Assembly: GCA_035443885.1 (NCBI GenBank)
Contig: DAOMNO010000014.1
Coordinates: forward strand, 28,712-92,711
Length of the DNA stretch: 64,000 nucleotides
DNA from: DAOMNO01 sp035443885
GTDB taxonomy: Bacteria > Planctomycetota > Phycisphaerae > Phycisphaerales > SM1A02
Direction: 5' to 3'
Made by a program: the position numbers and the translations under genes. Below the pieces are notes generated by a model. It was not told the DNA's origin, ran no database searches, and saw nothing but the letters and a program-made list of their open reading frames with translations. Positions 44,678 through 54,448 of the stretch are shown piece by piece (position 1 is the stretch's first letter; each line of letters starts with the position of its first letter).

Positions 44678-46198
44678 ATGTATCGCGTGATGGATCGGCC
44701 CCAGCCACGGCGGCGTATCAGGACGCTCACATGGGCGGCCTGTATCGGTTTCGTGCACACCGGCTGTGAAGAAAAGGCGAAGCATCCGCCGGATGAGCAT
44801 CCGGTCGCCAAGACACCAGCCATATCCACGCCGGTGTCGAGCGGGCCACCACAACCGGTGGATCGATCCATCTATGACGCGGCGACGCTGGCTCGCATTG
44901 ACGCGCTGGTGCAGTCGGTTGTGGAGAACCCACAAGTGGTGCGGCCATGGCGCGAGCTTGGTGAACTGTACCACCAGCTTCAGGAACATGAAGCGGCGTT
45001 GGCGTGCTATCAGGCGGCACTTGGCCTTGACTCAACAAATGCACGGGTGCACTACTTCGCAGCTCTCATTCTGCACCGATTCGGACAGCTTGATCAGGCC
45101 GTGACCCATCTGAGTGAGGCGGCGCGACGTGCGCCGGATTATGCCCCAGCAACATGGCGGCTTGCGTTGTATCGCCTTGAGCAAGGCAACCTTGAAATCG
45201 CGGAGCGTGCTGCGCGCGAGGCGATGGCGATCGATGAGAAAGACGCGCTGGCTCCACTCGTGCTGGCGCGGGCACTGCTTCAGCTTGATCGAACGGACGA
45301 AGCGGTCGAAATACTTGAACGCGCCATCGACACGCTTGCGGTTGATGCGTACGCGCACGCGCTGCTCGCCACGGCGTATCGCGAGCTTGGCAAGCATGAG
45401 GCAGCACAACATCAGACCGCGCTGGCGCGCGGCGCATTCCCTCAGTGGCGCGATCCTTGGCGCGATCAAGTTGAAGGTCTGGCCCATGGCAGTCGCGCCA
45501 AGCTGCCTGAAGCCATCGCACTGATAAATCAAGGCCAGTTGGATGCCGCGATCGCATTGCTTGAAGACCTTGCGGCGCAGCTCCCCGACGACGCCACGGT
45601 GCTCATCAATCTTGGCCTTGCGTATCGGCATGTTCAGCGGCTGGAAGACGCCATTGTGCAGTTTGAACGCTCGCTGGCGATTGAGCAGCATGAGTTGGCG
45701 TATTTTCATATCGCTGGTACGTATCGGCAGATGTCTGGTCGTCAGAATCCACCGGACCTGGCGACGCTGCGCATTGCTCTGCACTATGCCGATGAAGTCG
45801 TGCGCATCAAGCCGACCTTTGCGGGCGGGCACGGCATGCGGGGCGATCTGCTGCGATACCTTGGCGAATCTGAGGAAAGTTACGCGGCATACAGCGAAGC
45901 GGTGCGACTGGAGCGTGACAACCCGCTCTGGCTGAATCAGCGAGGTTTGCTGATGGCCTCGCAGAACCGCTGGGGTGAAGCAGCGCAGGATTTTTACAGA
46001 CAGTTGCAGCTTTCGCCTCGCGATCCCAACGCGCATCTCCTGCTCGGGGGATCGCTCGCCAACATCGGCAGATTCGATGATGCCGAGCGCGTGCTTGAAG
46101 CCGGCTTCAAACTTGCGCCGAATCACCCGCAGATTCAAAGCACGCTCGCGCAGGTTCGCCTCGCCAAGCGTGCCCAGCAGGAGGCGCAGAAGCCATGA
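44678..46198 (+). CDS. TPR-repeat lipoprotein
   Basis: A 506-residue protein. An N-terminal signal ends in a lipobox-like GFVHTGC, so it is probably anchored in a membrane. After a Pro-rich linker (about 40-65) comes a long series of TPR helices (WRELGELYHQLQEHEAALACYQAAL, ARVHYFAALILHRFGQLDQAV, NLGLAYRHVQRLEDAIVQFERSL and more), suited to holding partner proteins. The stop overlaps the start of the FG-GAP gene by four bases (ATGA), so the two products are made together and may act together. Function unknown. Confidence 0.85.
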   Translation: MYRVMDRPQPRRRIRTLTWAACIGFVHTGCEEKAKHPPDEHPVAKTPAISTPVSSGPPQPVDRSIYDAATLARIDALVQSVVENPQVVRPWRELGELYHQLQEHEAALACYQAALGLDSTNARVHYFAALILHRFGQLDQAVTHLSEAARRAPDYAPATWRLALYRLEQGNLEIAERAAREAMAIDEKDALAPLVLARALLQLDRTDEAVEILERAIDTLAVDAYAHALLATAYRELGKHEAAQHQTALARGAFPQWRDPWRDQVEGLAHGSRAKLPEAIALINQGQLDAAIALLEDLAAQLPDDATVLINLGLAYRHVQRLEDAIVQFERSLAIEQHELAYFHIAGTYRQMSGRQNPPDLATLRIALHYADEVVRIKPTFAGGHGMRGDLLRYLGESEESYAAYSEAVRLERDNPLWLNQRGLLMASQNRWGEAAQDFYRQLQLSPRDPNAHLLLGGSLANIGRFDDAERVLEAGFKLAPNHPQIQSTLAQVRLAKRAQQEAQKP

Positions 46199-47958
46199 GC
46201 ATGGAGCGAATGCGCTGCGGAGGGATATCCGGTCTCTGGGTCGGCGTTGTGCTGCTGGCTTCGTGTGGCGCATCAGAGGGCGAGAGCCAGGCCAATGAAC
46301 GAGCATCCGAGGCGACGCAGCACACGCGCGCGGATGGGCCTCGGCCGTGGTTCGTCGAGGAAGCTGCTGCACGAGGCATCGACTTTCTTCATGTATCAGG
46401 CCATCGCGAGCGGTTCTACATTCCGGAGATCATCGGGGGTGGAGCTGCGATGATCGATTTCGATCAGGATGGCTGGTTGGATATCTATCTTGTTCAGTCG
46501 GGTTCGCTCTACGACACTGAGGCGCCCAGGCCTGCCAACCGCCTCTACAGAAACAGGGGCGATGGCACGTTCATCGATGTAACGACACAGAGCGGCACGG
46601 GCGACACGGGCTACGGCATCGGCGTCGCAGTCGGGGACTTCGATAACGACGGGTTCCCTGATCTTTACATCACGAACGTGGGGCCGAACGTGCTCTATCG
46701 GAACCGAGGCGACGGCACATTTGAGGATGTATCGCAAGTTGCGGGCGTTGATGATGCAGGCTTCGGCGCGAGCGCTGCATTCTTTGATGCAGACCACGAT
46801 GGAGACCTCGATCTCATCGTGGTGAACTACCTCATCTGGACAAGGGAGACGGAGCGGCGATGTCTGGATGATCGCGGCAGACCTGATTACTGCATGCCTA
46901 CGGTGTATAACGCTCCAGCGCCTGCTGTGCTGTACCGAAATCGTGGCGATGGAACATTCGAGGATGTGTCGAGGGTGTCGGGCATCGCGGATCGGCCCGG
47001 CACGGGGTTGGGCGTTGTGTGCAGCGATTTCACCAACGATGGACGTATTGACATCTTCGTCGCCAACGACGGCATGCCGGATCATCTCTGGATCAACCAC
47101 GGCAATTGGAAGTTCACTGAAGAGGCGATGCAGCGTGGCTGCGCGGTCGATCAGGAAGGCAAGGCAAAGGCGGGCATGGGCGTGCTTGCAGCCGACATCA
47201 CTGGCAATGGCTATGAAGACATTCTCGTGTGCAACCTGATGCGCGAGTCCGACTCGTTTTTTCGCAATCACGCTGGTAACTTCACAGATATCACATCGCG
47301 TTCAGGGTTGGCGGCGCCGAGTCGCGCATACACGCGCTGGGGTGTCGGCGCGCATGACTTTGACCACGATGGCGCGCTCGACATCTTCATTGCAAACGGT
47401 CGTGTCGCCCGTATCGCGCCGCTGCATACAGATGATCCCTACGCGGAGCCGAACATGCTGCTGAAAGGCGGGCGCGACGGGCGATTCCAGCAGGTCGATC
47501 CACTCGGTGGCGTGGTTGGCGTGATGGCGAAGTCGAGCAGAGCCGCTGCGTTTGGTGATATCGACAACGATGGCGCCATCGATATTGTCATCGTCAATCG
47601 CGACGGTCGCGCGCATGTCCTGCGCAATGTCGCAGCATCTGACCAGGAGCGCGGCCGGGGCAACTGGATCATGTTCCGTGTGCTGACAGAGCATGGGCGG
47701 GATGCCTACAACGCCCGTCTCATGTTTGAGGTTGAGGACGCCGCCGGCTCGCGCACCATCGTGCGGGAAGTGCGGTCAGCCTACAGCTACGCAGCGGCGA
47801 ATGACCCCAGAGTCCATGTCGGCCTTGGCGATGTGGACCGGGTCAGGAATGTTCGAGTGCGCTGGCGGGAAGGGGATGCGGAGACGTTCGGCGACTTTGA
47901 AGCTGGGCAGCTCATCACCCTTCAGGAAACCAAAAAGGCACTCCGCGGCCATAAGTAG
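46195..47958 (+). CDS. FG-GAP/VCBS-repeat lipoprotein with ASPIC/UnbV C-terminus
   Basis: A 587-residue protein. The signal ends in a lipobox (LLASC). Repeats of FG-GAP type carry Ca-binding loops: DFDQDGWLDIYL, DFDNDGFPDLYI, DADHDGDLDLIV, DFTNDGRIDIFV and DIDNDGAIDIVI, which build a beta-propeller. The C-terminal 90 residues (VREVRSAYSYAAANDPRVHVGLGDVDRVRNVRVRW) match the ASPIC/UnbV domain. Such CRTAC1-like proteins are abundant in planctomycetes, and linked TPR genes are common. Outer-surface location is likely; function unknown. Confidence 0.9.
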   Translation: MSMERMRCGGISGLWVGVVLLASCGASEGESQANERASEATQHTRADGPRPWFVEEAAARGIDFLHVSGHRERFYIPEIIGGGAAMIDFDQDGWLDIYLVQSGSLYDTEAPRPANRLYRNRGDGTFIDVTTQSGTGDTGYGIGVAVGDFDNDGFPDLYITNVGPNVLYRNRGDGTFEDVSQVAGVDDAGFGASAAFFDADHDGDLDLIVVNYLIWTRETERRCLDDRGRPDYCMPTVYNAPAPAVLYRNRGDGTFEDVSRVSGIADRPGTGLGVVCSDFTNDGRIDIFVANDGMPDHLWINHGNWKFTEEAMQRGCAVDQEGKAKAGMGVLAADITGNGYEDILVCNLMRESDSFFRNHAGNFTDITSRSGLAAPSRAYTRWGVGAHDFDHDGALDIFIANGRVARIAPLHTDDPYAEPNMLLKGGRDGRFQQVDPLGGVVGVMAKSSRAAAFGDIDNDGAIDIVIVNRDGRAHVLRNVAASDQERGRGNWIMFRVLTEHGRDAYNARLMFEVEDAAGSRTIVREVRSAYSYAAANDPRVHVGLGDVDRVRNVRVRWREGDAETFGDFEAGQLITLQETKKALRGHK

Positions 47959-48278
47959 CCACATTTCATACGCATCGCCGGATAAGACGAACGGTTTTTG
48001 TTTGGCTTTTGTCTTTGCGGGACTCAGTTGGCCTGGCCGGAAGATTTCGTGATTTTGGATATTGCACCAAGGATGAATCAGAGTAAATTGATTGGTGTTG
48101 CTTGTGACCGTGTCGCCAGCCAACTGGCGGATGTCATGACGCAGCGAGAGAGGGCGGACCAAGGTTGTCCACAACCATGATGCGGCCTGACGTGCGGAAA
48201 CGCGTGTCGAGTTGTTTGTTTTGCGCCGTGTCGGCGCGAACTGTTTCGTGTGTTAGGAAGAGTAGAAAGGATGTACTC
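47959..48278 (+). promoter_or_regulatory. 320-bp region upstream of PEP-CTERM gene C
   Basis: No gene is seen. It has an AT-rich stretch near 47990-48100 and a GCGCCG/CGGCGC hairpin at 48223-48237. No confident promoter could be chosen by eye. Confidence 0.3.
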
Positions 48279-48845
48279 ATGTTGAAGCGTTTGTCATCGT
48301 TTGTTGCCGCTGCGGTTCTCGCAGCTGGGCTTGGCACAGTTGCCCATGCCTCGCCCATTCCCGGTCAGGGCATTGTGATCAATGGCGTTGCGGGGCCGGA
48401 GTTCGGTGGAACGTTCTGGGGCAGCGCTGTTCAGGGCGATCACGCGTTCGGTGGAACCAGCGTCTATAACGACCCGTTCTTCCCGAGCTTTTTCGTGACG
48501 GTTACCTCCGGCGTCATCCCGCCAGATCAGCTTCCCCAAGGCAAGAAGTTCGGTGGATACTTTGAGATCAACTTCACCAACTTTGCGCCCGGCGACTTCA
48601 CGAATCACTCAATCGTCATCGGCCCGCTGAAGCAGCCCGGCCAGCCGAACCACATCAACTTTGTCGGCCTTGACGGCGTCGGCAATGTCGGCACCGACGG
48701 CTACAACATCGTCTGGGAAGGCCTCGGCGCGGCTCTTGCGCAGTCTCCGGTTGTCTTCATCTACTGGTTCCAGGTTCCCGCTCCTGGCGCTCTCGCGCTG
48801 CTCGGCGTGGCGGGCCTCGTCGGCGTTCGTCGCCGTCGCGACTGA
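48279..48845 (+). CDS. PEP-CTERM-like secreted protein C
   Basis: A 188-residue exported protein. The start at 48279 follows GAAAGG; the signal peptide is MLKRLSSFVAAAVLAAGLGTVAHA. The body is Gly/Phe/Pro-rich and beta-rich (GQGIVINGVAGPEFGGTFWG, EINFTNFAPGDFTNHSIVIG). The C-terminus is VPAPGALALLGVAGL plus VGVRRRRD, the same sorting signal as in proteins A and B. Its 320-bp upstream region is unrelated to the A/B leader; a GCGCCG/CGGCGC hairpin at 48223-48237 is the only structure noticed there. Confidence 0.82.
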   Translation: MLKRLSSFVAAAVLAAGLGTVAHASPIPGQGIVINGVAGPEFGGTFWGSAVQGDHAFGGTSVYNDPFFPSFFVTVTSGVIPPDQLPQGKKFGGYFEINFTNFAPGDFTNHSIVIGPLKQPGQPNHINFVGLDGVGNVGTDGYNIVWEGLGAALAQSPVVFIYWFQVPAPGALALLGVAGLVGVRRRRD

Positions 48846-48890
48846 TCCTGCGGGATCAATCACCTGCGGATCACACCGCATGTTCACACT

Positions 48891-48928
48891 CGCCGCGGAG
48901 CGTTAACGCTCCGCGGCGTTCGTTTTTG
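48891..48928 (+). terminator. Rho-independent terminator after PEP-CTERM gene C
   Basis: A 28-base perfect palindrome (48891-48918) followed by TTCGTTTTTG. Confidence 0.85.
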
Positions 48929-49113
48929 TCGCCACGTCTTCACCGTATTGGCTCAGCGCAAACTTTGCATCCACTGCGAGAATGTTCTGTCATTTCGTGT
49001 CTTCGCCCTTGCCAAGTCAAAGCAGAGCGATATCCTTCGCCCGTCGATCAGCCGCGTCGGGGCGGGTCGCGTGCGACGCATTTCCCAGACAGAACAAGAG
49101 AGAGCAATATTTC

Positions 49114-49599
49114 GTGGTCAAGCCGATTTCATCAGCATTGGTGATGGTTTCCGCCTTCGGGCTTACGGTGTCGTTCGCACAGGCGTCACAGATTTTCGCG
49201 CACAGCGCTTTGACAAGTGGCGCTGCGGTGTATCCGGAGATTTCGACCGTGTGGGATACGCAGGGCTATCCGCAGCCGGGTCTGGAAATCGCAATGCGTC
49301 AGCGGCCAGCGAGCGTACAGATTGCCTGTGATGAAACGGCTGCTCAGCAGCAAGCCATGCAGTCGCTGCACATCACTTCGCCGCACGACCCGGCCAATGC
49401 AGCCAGCATTGGCTTTGGTACGCAATCGCGATTCTCCGCCGTGGACCCCCATCAACTCGTCGATGGAATCGGCTCGCTGCTCGTCGAGTCGCACGCATGG
49501 ATGCGATCCCTCATGCTGGACAGCTCACGTAGCAGCGCAACGACTGCTGCTGGTCTCTCGTGGGAGCGTCTCGGCGTTGAGCTTGCTCACGTGCCGTAG
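49114..49599 (+). CDS. Secreted hypothetical protein
   Basis: A 161-residue protein if it starts at the GTG at 49114, which yields a good signal peptide (MVKPISSALVMVSAFGLTVSFAQA). An ATG at 49144 is an alternative, and the frame stays open upstream to 48982. The mature part is not recognisable; it is Ser/Ala-rich and rather disordered-looking, with an amphipathic C-terminal segment (LVDGIGSLLVESHAWMRSLML). Function unknown. It precedes the glycosyltransferase pair by about 75 bp. Confidence 0.55.
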   Translation: MVKPISSALVMVSAFGLTVSFAQASQIFAHSALTSGAAVYPEISTVWDTQGYPQPGLEIAMRQRPASVQIACDETAAQQQAMQSLHITSPHDPANAASIGFGTQSRFSAVDPHQLVDGIGSLLVESHAWMRSLMLDSSRSSATTAAGLSWERLGVELAHVP

Positions 49600-49673
49600 C
49601 CCAGCAGCCGACCGCGTTCAGGCGTGTATGATGCAGTCCCGCGCGGTCCATCCGCGAGCGCGGGGCCACCGCC

Positions 49674-50579
49674 ATGACCGCTTCCACTGACGCAACCCGA
49701 ACCCCGCCGAGCATCCTGGTGCTGACCAAGGATGAAGAGGTCAACATTGAAGCCTGTCTGGAGTGCTTCGATTTCACCGACGATGTGGTGGTGCTGGACA
49801 GCTACTCGTCCGATCGAACGGTCGAGCTGGCGCAGCGGTTCCCCAACGTGCGGGTCATCCAGCGAAAGTTTGATACGTGGTCGAACCACAGCAACTGGGC
49901 GTTGCGCAATATCAACTTCAAGTATCCGTGGGTGTATTACTCCGACGCGGACGAACGCATGCCGCCCGCGCTTCGCGATGAGATCATCGCCAAGGTGAAC
50001 GACCCGTCGCTGCCATATCGCGGGTATCGGCTTCGCTATAAGAACATGTTCATGGGCGGGTGGATTCGTCGCGGCGGGTCGTATCCCGTGTGGATTCTTC
50101 GTCTGTTTCGGCCGGAGTTCGTCCACTATGAAGACCGCGAAGTGAACGCGCACCCGGTGGTGAGTGGCGAAGTGGGCGAACTGCGCGAGCACTTCATTCA
50201 CTACAGCTTCAACAAGGGTCTTGTGCCGTGGTTTCACAAGCACAATTCCTACTCGCAGATGGAATCGCATGAAGCGATGCGCGTGCTCAGCATTCCGTTT
50301 CGCGAGCATCTGAAGCAGACGCGAAGCCACGACAAGGCCGAGCGTCGCCGCGCGATCAAGAACCTCAGCTTCTTCCCGCCGTTCCGAGGCGTGGTGCGGT
50401 TCTTCTACATGTATTTTCTTCGTATGGGTTTCCTTGATGGCCGTGCGGGCTTCCACTACGCCTCAATGATCTCCATGTACGAATACTGGATTGAGTTGAA
50501 GGTTCGTGAACTGAAATCGGATTGGCGCAACGCGACCGACCGATTGGCAGAGCGCCTGCTTGAGGAGCAGAAGCGATGA
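49674..50579 (+). CDS. GT2-family glycosyltransferase, WaaE/KdtX-like (1)
   Basis: A 301-residue GT-A fold enzyme. It starts with PSILVLTKDEEVNIEACLE, has an acidic DVVVLDSYSSDRTVELA segment and the metal-binding DADERMP (DxD-like) at about residue 98. The second half carries the FFYMYFLRMGFLDGRAGFH helix shared with the next gene. The WaaE-type members add sugars to lipopolysaccharide core. It overlaps the next gene by four bases (ATGA). The donor and acceptor are unknown. Confidence 0.87.
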   Translation: MTASTDATRTPPSILVLTKDEEVNIEACLECFDFTDDVVVLDSYSSDRTVELAQRFPNVRVIQRKFDTWSNHSNWALRNINFKYPWVYYSDADERMPPALRDEIIAKVNDPSLPYRGYRLRYKNMFMGGWIRRGGSYPVWILRLFRPEFVHYEDREVNAHPVVSGEVGELREHFIHYSFNKGLVPWFHKHNSYSQMESHEAMRVLSIPFREHLKQTRSHDKAERRRAIKNLSFFPPFRGVVRFFYMYFLRMGFLDGRAGFHYASMISMYEYWIELKVRELKSDWRNATDRLAERLLEEQKR

Positions 50580-51469
50580 GCGAAACGAAGCGACCGCTCA
50601 TCGAGGTGATGATCCCCACGTTCAACGAGTCGGCTCACATCGAGCAGGCGGTGAAGAGCGCGCTGGGCATCGGGCCGGTGTTCGTCCTTGATTCACTGAG
50701 CACCGACGGCACGCAGGAACTCGCTCGTCAGGCCGGCGCGACGGTGGTGGAGCACGCGTGGGAAGGTTACGCAAGGCAGAAGAACTGGGGACTGGACAAT
50801 CTGCCATTCAAGGGTGAGTGGGTGTTCATTCTCGATGCGGATGAGCGCATCACCCCGCCGCTTCGCGATGAAGTGCTGCGTGTTACCGCATCGCGAAGCG
50901 AGAACGTGGGCTACTTCGTCAATCGTGTTGTGCTCTTCATGGGTCGCGAGATTCGGCACGGCGGCTTGTATCCGTCGTGGAACCTGCGCCTCTTCCGCCG
51001 TGGTCATTGTCGATACGAAGACCGCGCCGTGCACGAACACATGGTTGCAGAAGGGCCGACGGGGTACCTGAAGCAGGAGATGCTTCACATTCGCAGAGAG
51101 ACGATCTCGGAATACATCAAGAAGCACATCATCTATGCTGATCTTGAAAGCGAAGAGTGGGTGAAAAGGCGGCTGGGGCAGGGCGGCGGCGCGAGTACGG
51201 AAACGCTCTTCCGCGATGTGCTTCGCTATCGGCAGTGGCTGCGGCGACACGTGTGGCCCAAAACGCCATGCAGGCCGTTCATTCGCTTCTTCTACATGTA
51301 CTTCCTTCGCATGGGATTCCTCGATGGTCGCGCGGGCTTTCACCTTGCGCAACTCATGGCCAGTTACGAGTACATGATCAGCCTGTTGTATCGCGACAAG
51401 ATGACCCGGCTGCGCGATGAACAGAAACGCGCCGATCAACGCGACGCGGCAGCGAAGACAACGGCATAA
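50576..51469 (+). CDS. GT2-family glycosyltransferase, WaaE/KdtX-like (2)
   Basis: A 297-residue paralogue of the preceding enzyme with the same order of motifs: IEVMIPTFNESAHIEQAVK, VFVLDSLSTDGTQELAR, WVFILDADERITP and the FFYMYFLRMGFLDGRAGFH segment. The start overlaps the previous stop (ATGA). The two presumably act in succession on one glycan, possibly the LPS core or a surface polysaccharide. It is convergent with ftsK, five bases away. Confidence 0.87.
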   Translation: MSETKRPLIEVMIPTFNESAHIEQAVKSALGIGPVFVLDSLSTDGTQELARQAGATVVEHAWEGYARQKNWGLDNLPFKGEWVFILDADERITPPLRDEVLRVTASRSENVGYFVNRVVLFMGREIRHGGLYPSWNLRLFRRGHCRYEDRAVHEHMVAEGPTGYLKQEMLHIRRETISEYIKKHIIYADLESEEWVKRRLGQGGGASTETLFRDVLRYRQWLRRHVWPKTPCRPFIRFFYMYFLRMGFLDGRAGFHLAQLMASYEYMISLLYRDKMTRLRDEQKRADQRDAAAKTTA

Positions 51470-51474
51470 CGGGG

Positions 51475-54075
51475 TCAGCGACGATATTCGTCGTCGTATT
51501 CCGCGGGCACGCCTTCATCGTCGTCCACGTAGTCGAGTTCTCGCTTCGAGACTGTTTCGACAAACGGCGGATCGTGCTGTTCCTGCGAATCAGACTGGAA
51601 CAGTGTGCCGCTGGCTTCAGCCTGTGATTCCAGCCGCTTCATCTCTTCCCATTCGTCCATGGTGATGAGCACTTCACGCGCCACGGAACCCTTGTGATCG
51701 CCGAGGATGCCTGCAAGGCCCATCTGATCGACCAGCCGCGAAGCGCGCGAGTAGCCGATCGCCAAGCGACGCTGCAAAAGGGAGACGGAACCTCGCTTCG
51801 ATTCGATCATGATGCGGACGGCTTGATCGAAGAGCGGATCGCGTTCGCTCGGTGAGACACCCTCTTCGTCTTCGCCCGCACCGGGACGAATGGCGATCAG
51901 GCTGCGCTCGAAGCTCGGCGCTGCGACCTTCTTGAGGAATGAAGCCACCTTGCGCGTTTCCGTATCGGTAACCAGTGTGCCTTGCGCGCGGACAAGTTCC
52001 GTGCGGTGCGGCGTGAGGAACAGCATGTCGCCCTGACCAAGCAGCAGTTCTGCGCCTTTCTGGTCGAGCACGATGCGGCTGTCCATGCCGGACGCGACCT
52101 TGAAGCTCGCTCTGCACGGCATGTTGCTTTTGATGAGACCAGTTACGACGTTCGCCTGCGGCCGCTGTGTTGCGAGAATCAGGTGAATGCCCACCGCCCG
52201 CGCCTTCTGCGCGATGCGCACGATGGAATGCTCCGCCTCGCGGTTGGTCATCATCAGGTCCGCCAGCTCGTCAATGATGAAGACCATGTAGGGCAGCTTC
52301 TTGGGAATCTTCGCCCGTTCAAGGTCGTTCGCAGGCTCGAAGAGTTCGTACAGTTCTTCTTCCGTCAGCGAGTTGTACGACGCAATGTCGCGCACGCGCG
52401 CCTCGCGGAGCAGTTCGTACCGCTCTTCCATCTTGTTGACGGCCCACTCCAGAATCGCAGCGGCTTTCGCGGATTCCGTTACGACGGGGCACATCAAATG
52501 CGGGATATCCGCAAACTGGCTCATCTCGACCATCTTCGGATCGACAAGCACCAGCTTCAGTTCATCAGGCCGCTTCGTGTACAGCCACGACATGATGATC
52601 GTGTTCATGCACACGCTCTTGCCGGAGCCGGTGGTGCCCGCGATGAGCATGTGCGGCATGCGGGTGAGGTCCGCCACCAGCGGCTCGCCTGATGCATCCT
52701 TGCCGAGGAACATCGGCAGCATCATGCCTTCCGCGTGGCCGCCGGACATCAGCTCCTTCAGCCGGACCTTTTCCTTCTGCAGGTTCGGCACTTCGATGCC
52801 GACGGTTGTCTTGCCCGCCATGTTGGCGACGATGCGAATGTTCTGCGCGCCAAGTGTGCGAGCGATATCACTGGAAATCGCGCTGACCTTCGCAACTTTT
52901 GTTCCCGGGGCGAGCTGCACGGAATAGAGCGTAACGACGGGGCCGGATTCGATGCCGACCACTTCGCCGTCGATGCCGTAGGTATGCAGTGCGGTTTCAA
53001 GCTGCTGCGCCTGATCGCGCACGAAGGCTTCCATCTTGGCGGAGTAGTTGGATTCGGGATCGCCCAGCAGGTCAAGTGTTGGGAACTGATAGCCCTCGAA
53101 GTTCTCGGGGCGGATGATGTCTTCATCGCGTGCGATCTTGGGAGCCGAGCCAGCCATGCGCACCGGCAGCCTGGCGATCTTCTCGCGAAGCTGCTCGGAA
53201 GTCAGTCGCTCGCGAGCGGATTCAACCGGCTCGGGTGGCGCAGCTTGCGGCACGTGGCGATCGTCTTTGAGTTCGTGCTCCTTCGGGTCGAACGATTCGA
53301 CCGCGCCGACGCCTCCCGCATCGGGATCAATCGCCGGCTGCGCAGAGCCGCCTGATCGTGCACCCCGCCGAGCGGCAGCGGCTTTCGCCTGTGCCGGCGT
53401 GGCGAGCGTTTGCTCCGGTCTTGCCTTCAAGCCACGGAAGCTGGGCATTTTGGGCATTCTGGGCCGTGGCCAGTTGATGGCGGCTATTTTCGCGCCAAGC
53501 GCCATCGTCAGCCGAGGCAGTGCGAGGACGAGTCGATCCGCTGCGACGACTGCGCCGACGCTGAACGCCGCGAGCAGCATGACGAATGTACCCACACCGC
53601 TGAAGCGAGGCGTCATCTCTGCCACCACGAATTGACCGAGCAAGCCCGGTTGTGCGCCTGCGAACTGGCCGACATTCGGCGCGAAGAGACCGTGAAAACC
53701 CGCCACGGCAATCGCGGCCAGAGCCAACCCCAGAACGCGCAGCACCGGATGCGCAATGACGCGGCCGGTAACGGTAACGGCTAAGCCGCCCGCGACGCCG
53801 AGCAGAATCACCCACGCGCCCAGCCCCATGACATGATGCGACCAGTAGGCGACGACCGCGCCAGCTTTGCCGCACCAGTTTGCAGGCGGATCGTTGTGTA
53901 CCGCGACGAGATGCGATGGCGCATCGGCGGAGTTGAAGCTGACCAGCGAGGCGGCGAACAACAGCCAGACGCCTGCAACAAGCACCCAGATCACGCGGCG
54001 CAGCATGGAAGCGGGCGGCAGGGCTTCATTTGCCCCGCGCTTGCCACCGCGCGCGTTGACAGCAGTCTTTCCCAT
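51475..54075 (-). CDS. ftsK: DNA translocase FtsK/SpoIIIE
   Basis: An 866-residue translocase. Four to five membrane helices lie in the first 200 residues (VIWVLVAGVWLLFAASLVSF and following), then an acidic/Pro-rich linker (to about 310). The motor has Walker A GTTGSGKSVCMNTII, Walker B VFIIDELADLMM and the MPHMLIAG and RASFKVASGMDSR motifs. The C-terminal gamma winged helix (FDQAVRIMIESKRGSVSLLQRRLAIGYSRASRLVDQ; cited in parts by position 740-800) reads the polar KOPS sequences. It drives chromosome segregation at the septum. An acidic extension (YDDEYRR) ends it. Confidence 0.96.
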   Translation of the reverse strand: MGKTAVNARGGKRGANEALPPASMLRRVIWVLVAGVWLLFAASLVSFNSADAPSHLVAVHNDPPANWCGKAGAVVAYWSHHVMGLGAWVILLGVAGGLAVTVTGRVIAHPVLRVLGLALAAIAVAGFHGLFAPNVGQFAGAQPGLLGQFVVAEMTPRFSGVGTFVMLLAAFSVGAVVAADRLVLALPRLTMALGAKIAAINWPRPRMPKMPSFRGLKARPEQTLATPAQAKAAAARRGARSGGSAQPAIDPDAGGVGAVESFDPKEHELKDDRHVPQAAPPEPVESARERLTSEQLREKIARLPVRMAGSAPKIARDEDIIRPENFEGYQFPTLDLLGDPESNYSAKMEAFVRDQAQQLETALHTYGIDGEVVGIESGPVVTLYSVQLAPGTKVAKVSAISSDIARTLGAQNIRIVANMAGKTTVGIEVPNLQKEKVRLKELMSGGHAEGMMLPMFLGKDASGEPLVADLTRMPHMLIAGTTGSGKSVCMNTIIMSWLYTKRPDELKLVLVDPKMVEMSQFADIPHLMCPVVTESAKAAAILEWAVNKMEERYELLREARVRDIASYNSLTEEELYELFEPANDLERAKIPKKLPYMVFIIDELADLMMTNREAEHSIVRIAQKARAVGIHLILATQRPQANVVTGLIKSNMPCRASFKVASGMDSRIVLDQKGAELLLGQGDMLFLTPHRTELVRAQGTLVTDTETRKVASFLKKVAAPSFERSLIAIRPGAGEDEEGVSPSERDPLFDQAVRIMIESKRGSVSLLQRRLAIGYSRASRLVDQMGLAGILGDHKGSVAREVLITMDEWEEMKRLESQAEASGTLFQSDSQEQHDPPFVETVSKRELDYVDDDEGVPAEYDDEYRR

Positions 54076-54448
54076 AGATGGCCTGAATATCGGCGTAACA
54101 AGCCGATTCTACGCAGGAATGGCGCAAACAGGCTGTTTTCGCGGGGTTTTTCACGGTGCAGGGCCGCTGCGAAGAAAGGAAAAGCTTGACGCATCAGGCG
54201 TGAGGCAGGTTGTCTCAATGGATGCCACGCTTCGTTCCACCCGGACCAGGTACATGAAGCGTGTTGAGGTCTATTGCTCATGTTTCGCGCGTACACGATG
54301 AAGCATGGCACCCCCGGTTGCGCTGTCGCTGTCTGCCGAACAACAGGGTACGCGCACGTCGCGACCAACGGCGCGGTTCTTCGGCGGCCTTGGAGCCGAC
54401 GAACTTCCTCCCGGGCAGTACCATGGCGGCCACATTCAGGAGCCGCTC
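54076..54448. other. 373-bp intergenic region between ftsK and the MFS gene
   Basis: It separates divergent genes and must contain both promoters. No RNA gene, repeat or convincing promoter boxes were seen by eye. Confidence 0.4.

Noticed and set aside
45032..46372. Open frame of 446 codons on the minus strand across the TPR gene
   Set aside because: Shadow of the TPR repeats; Arg/Cys/His-rich without motifs.
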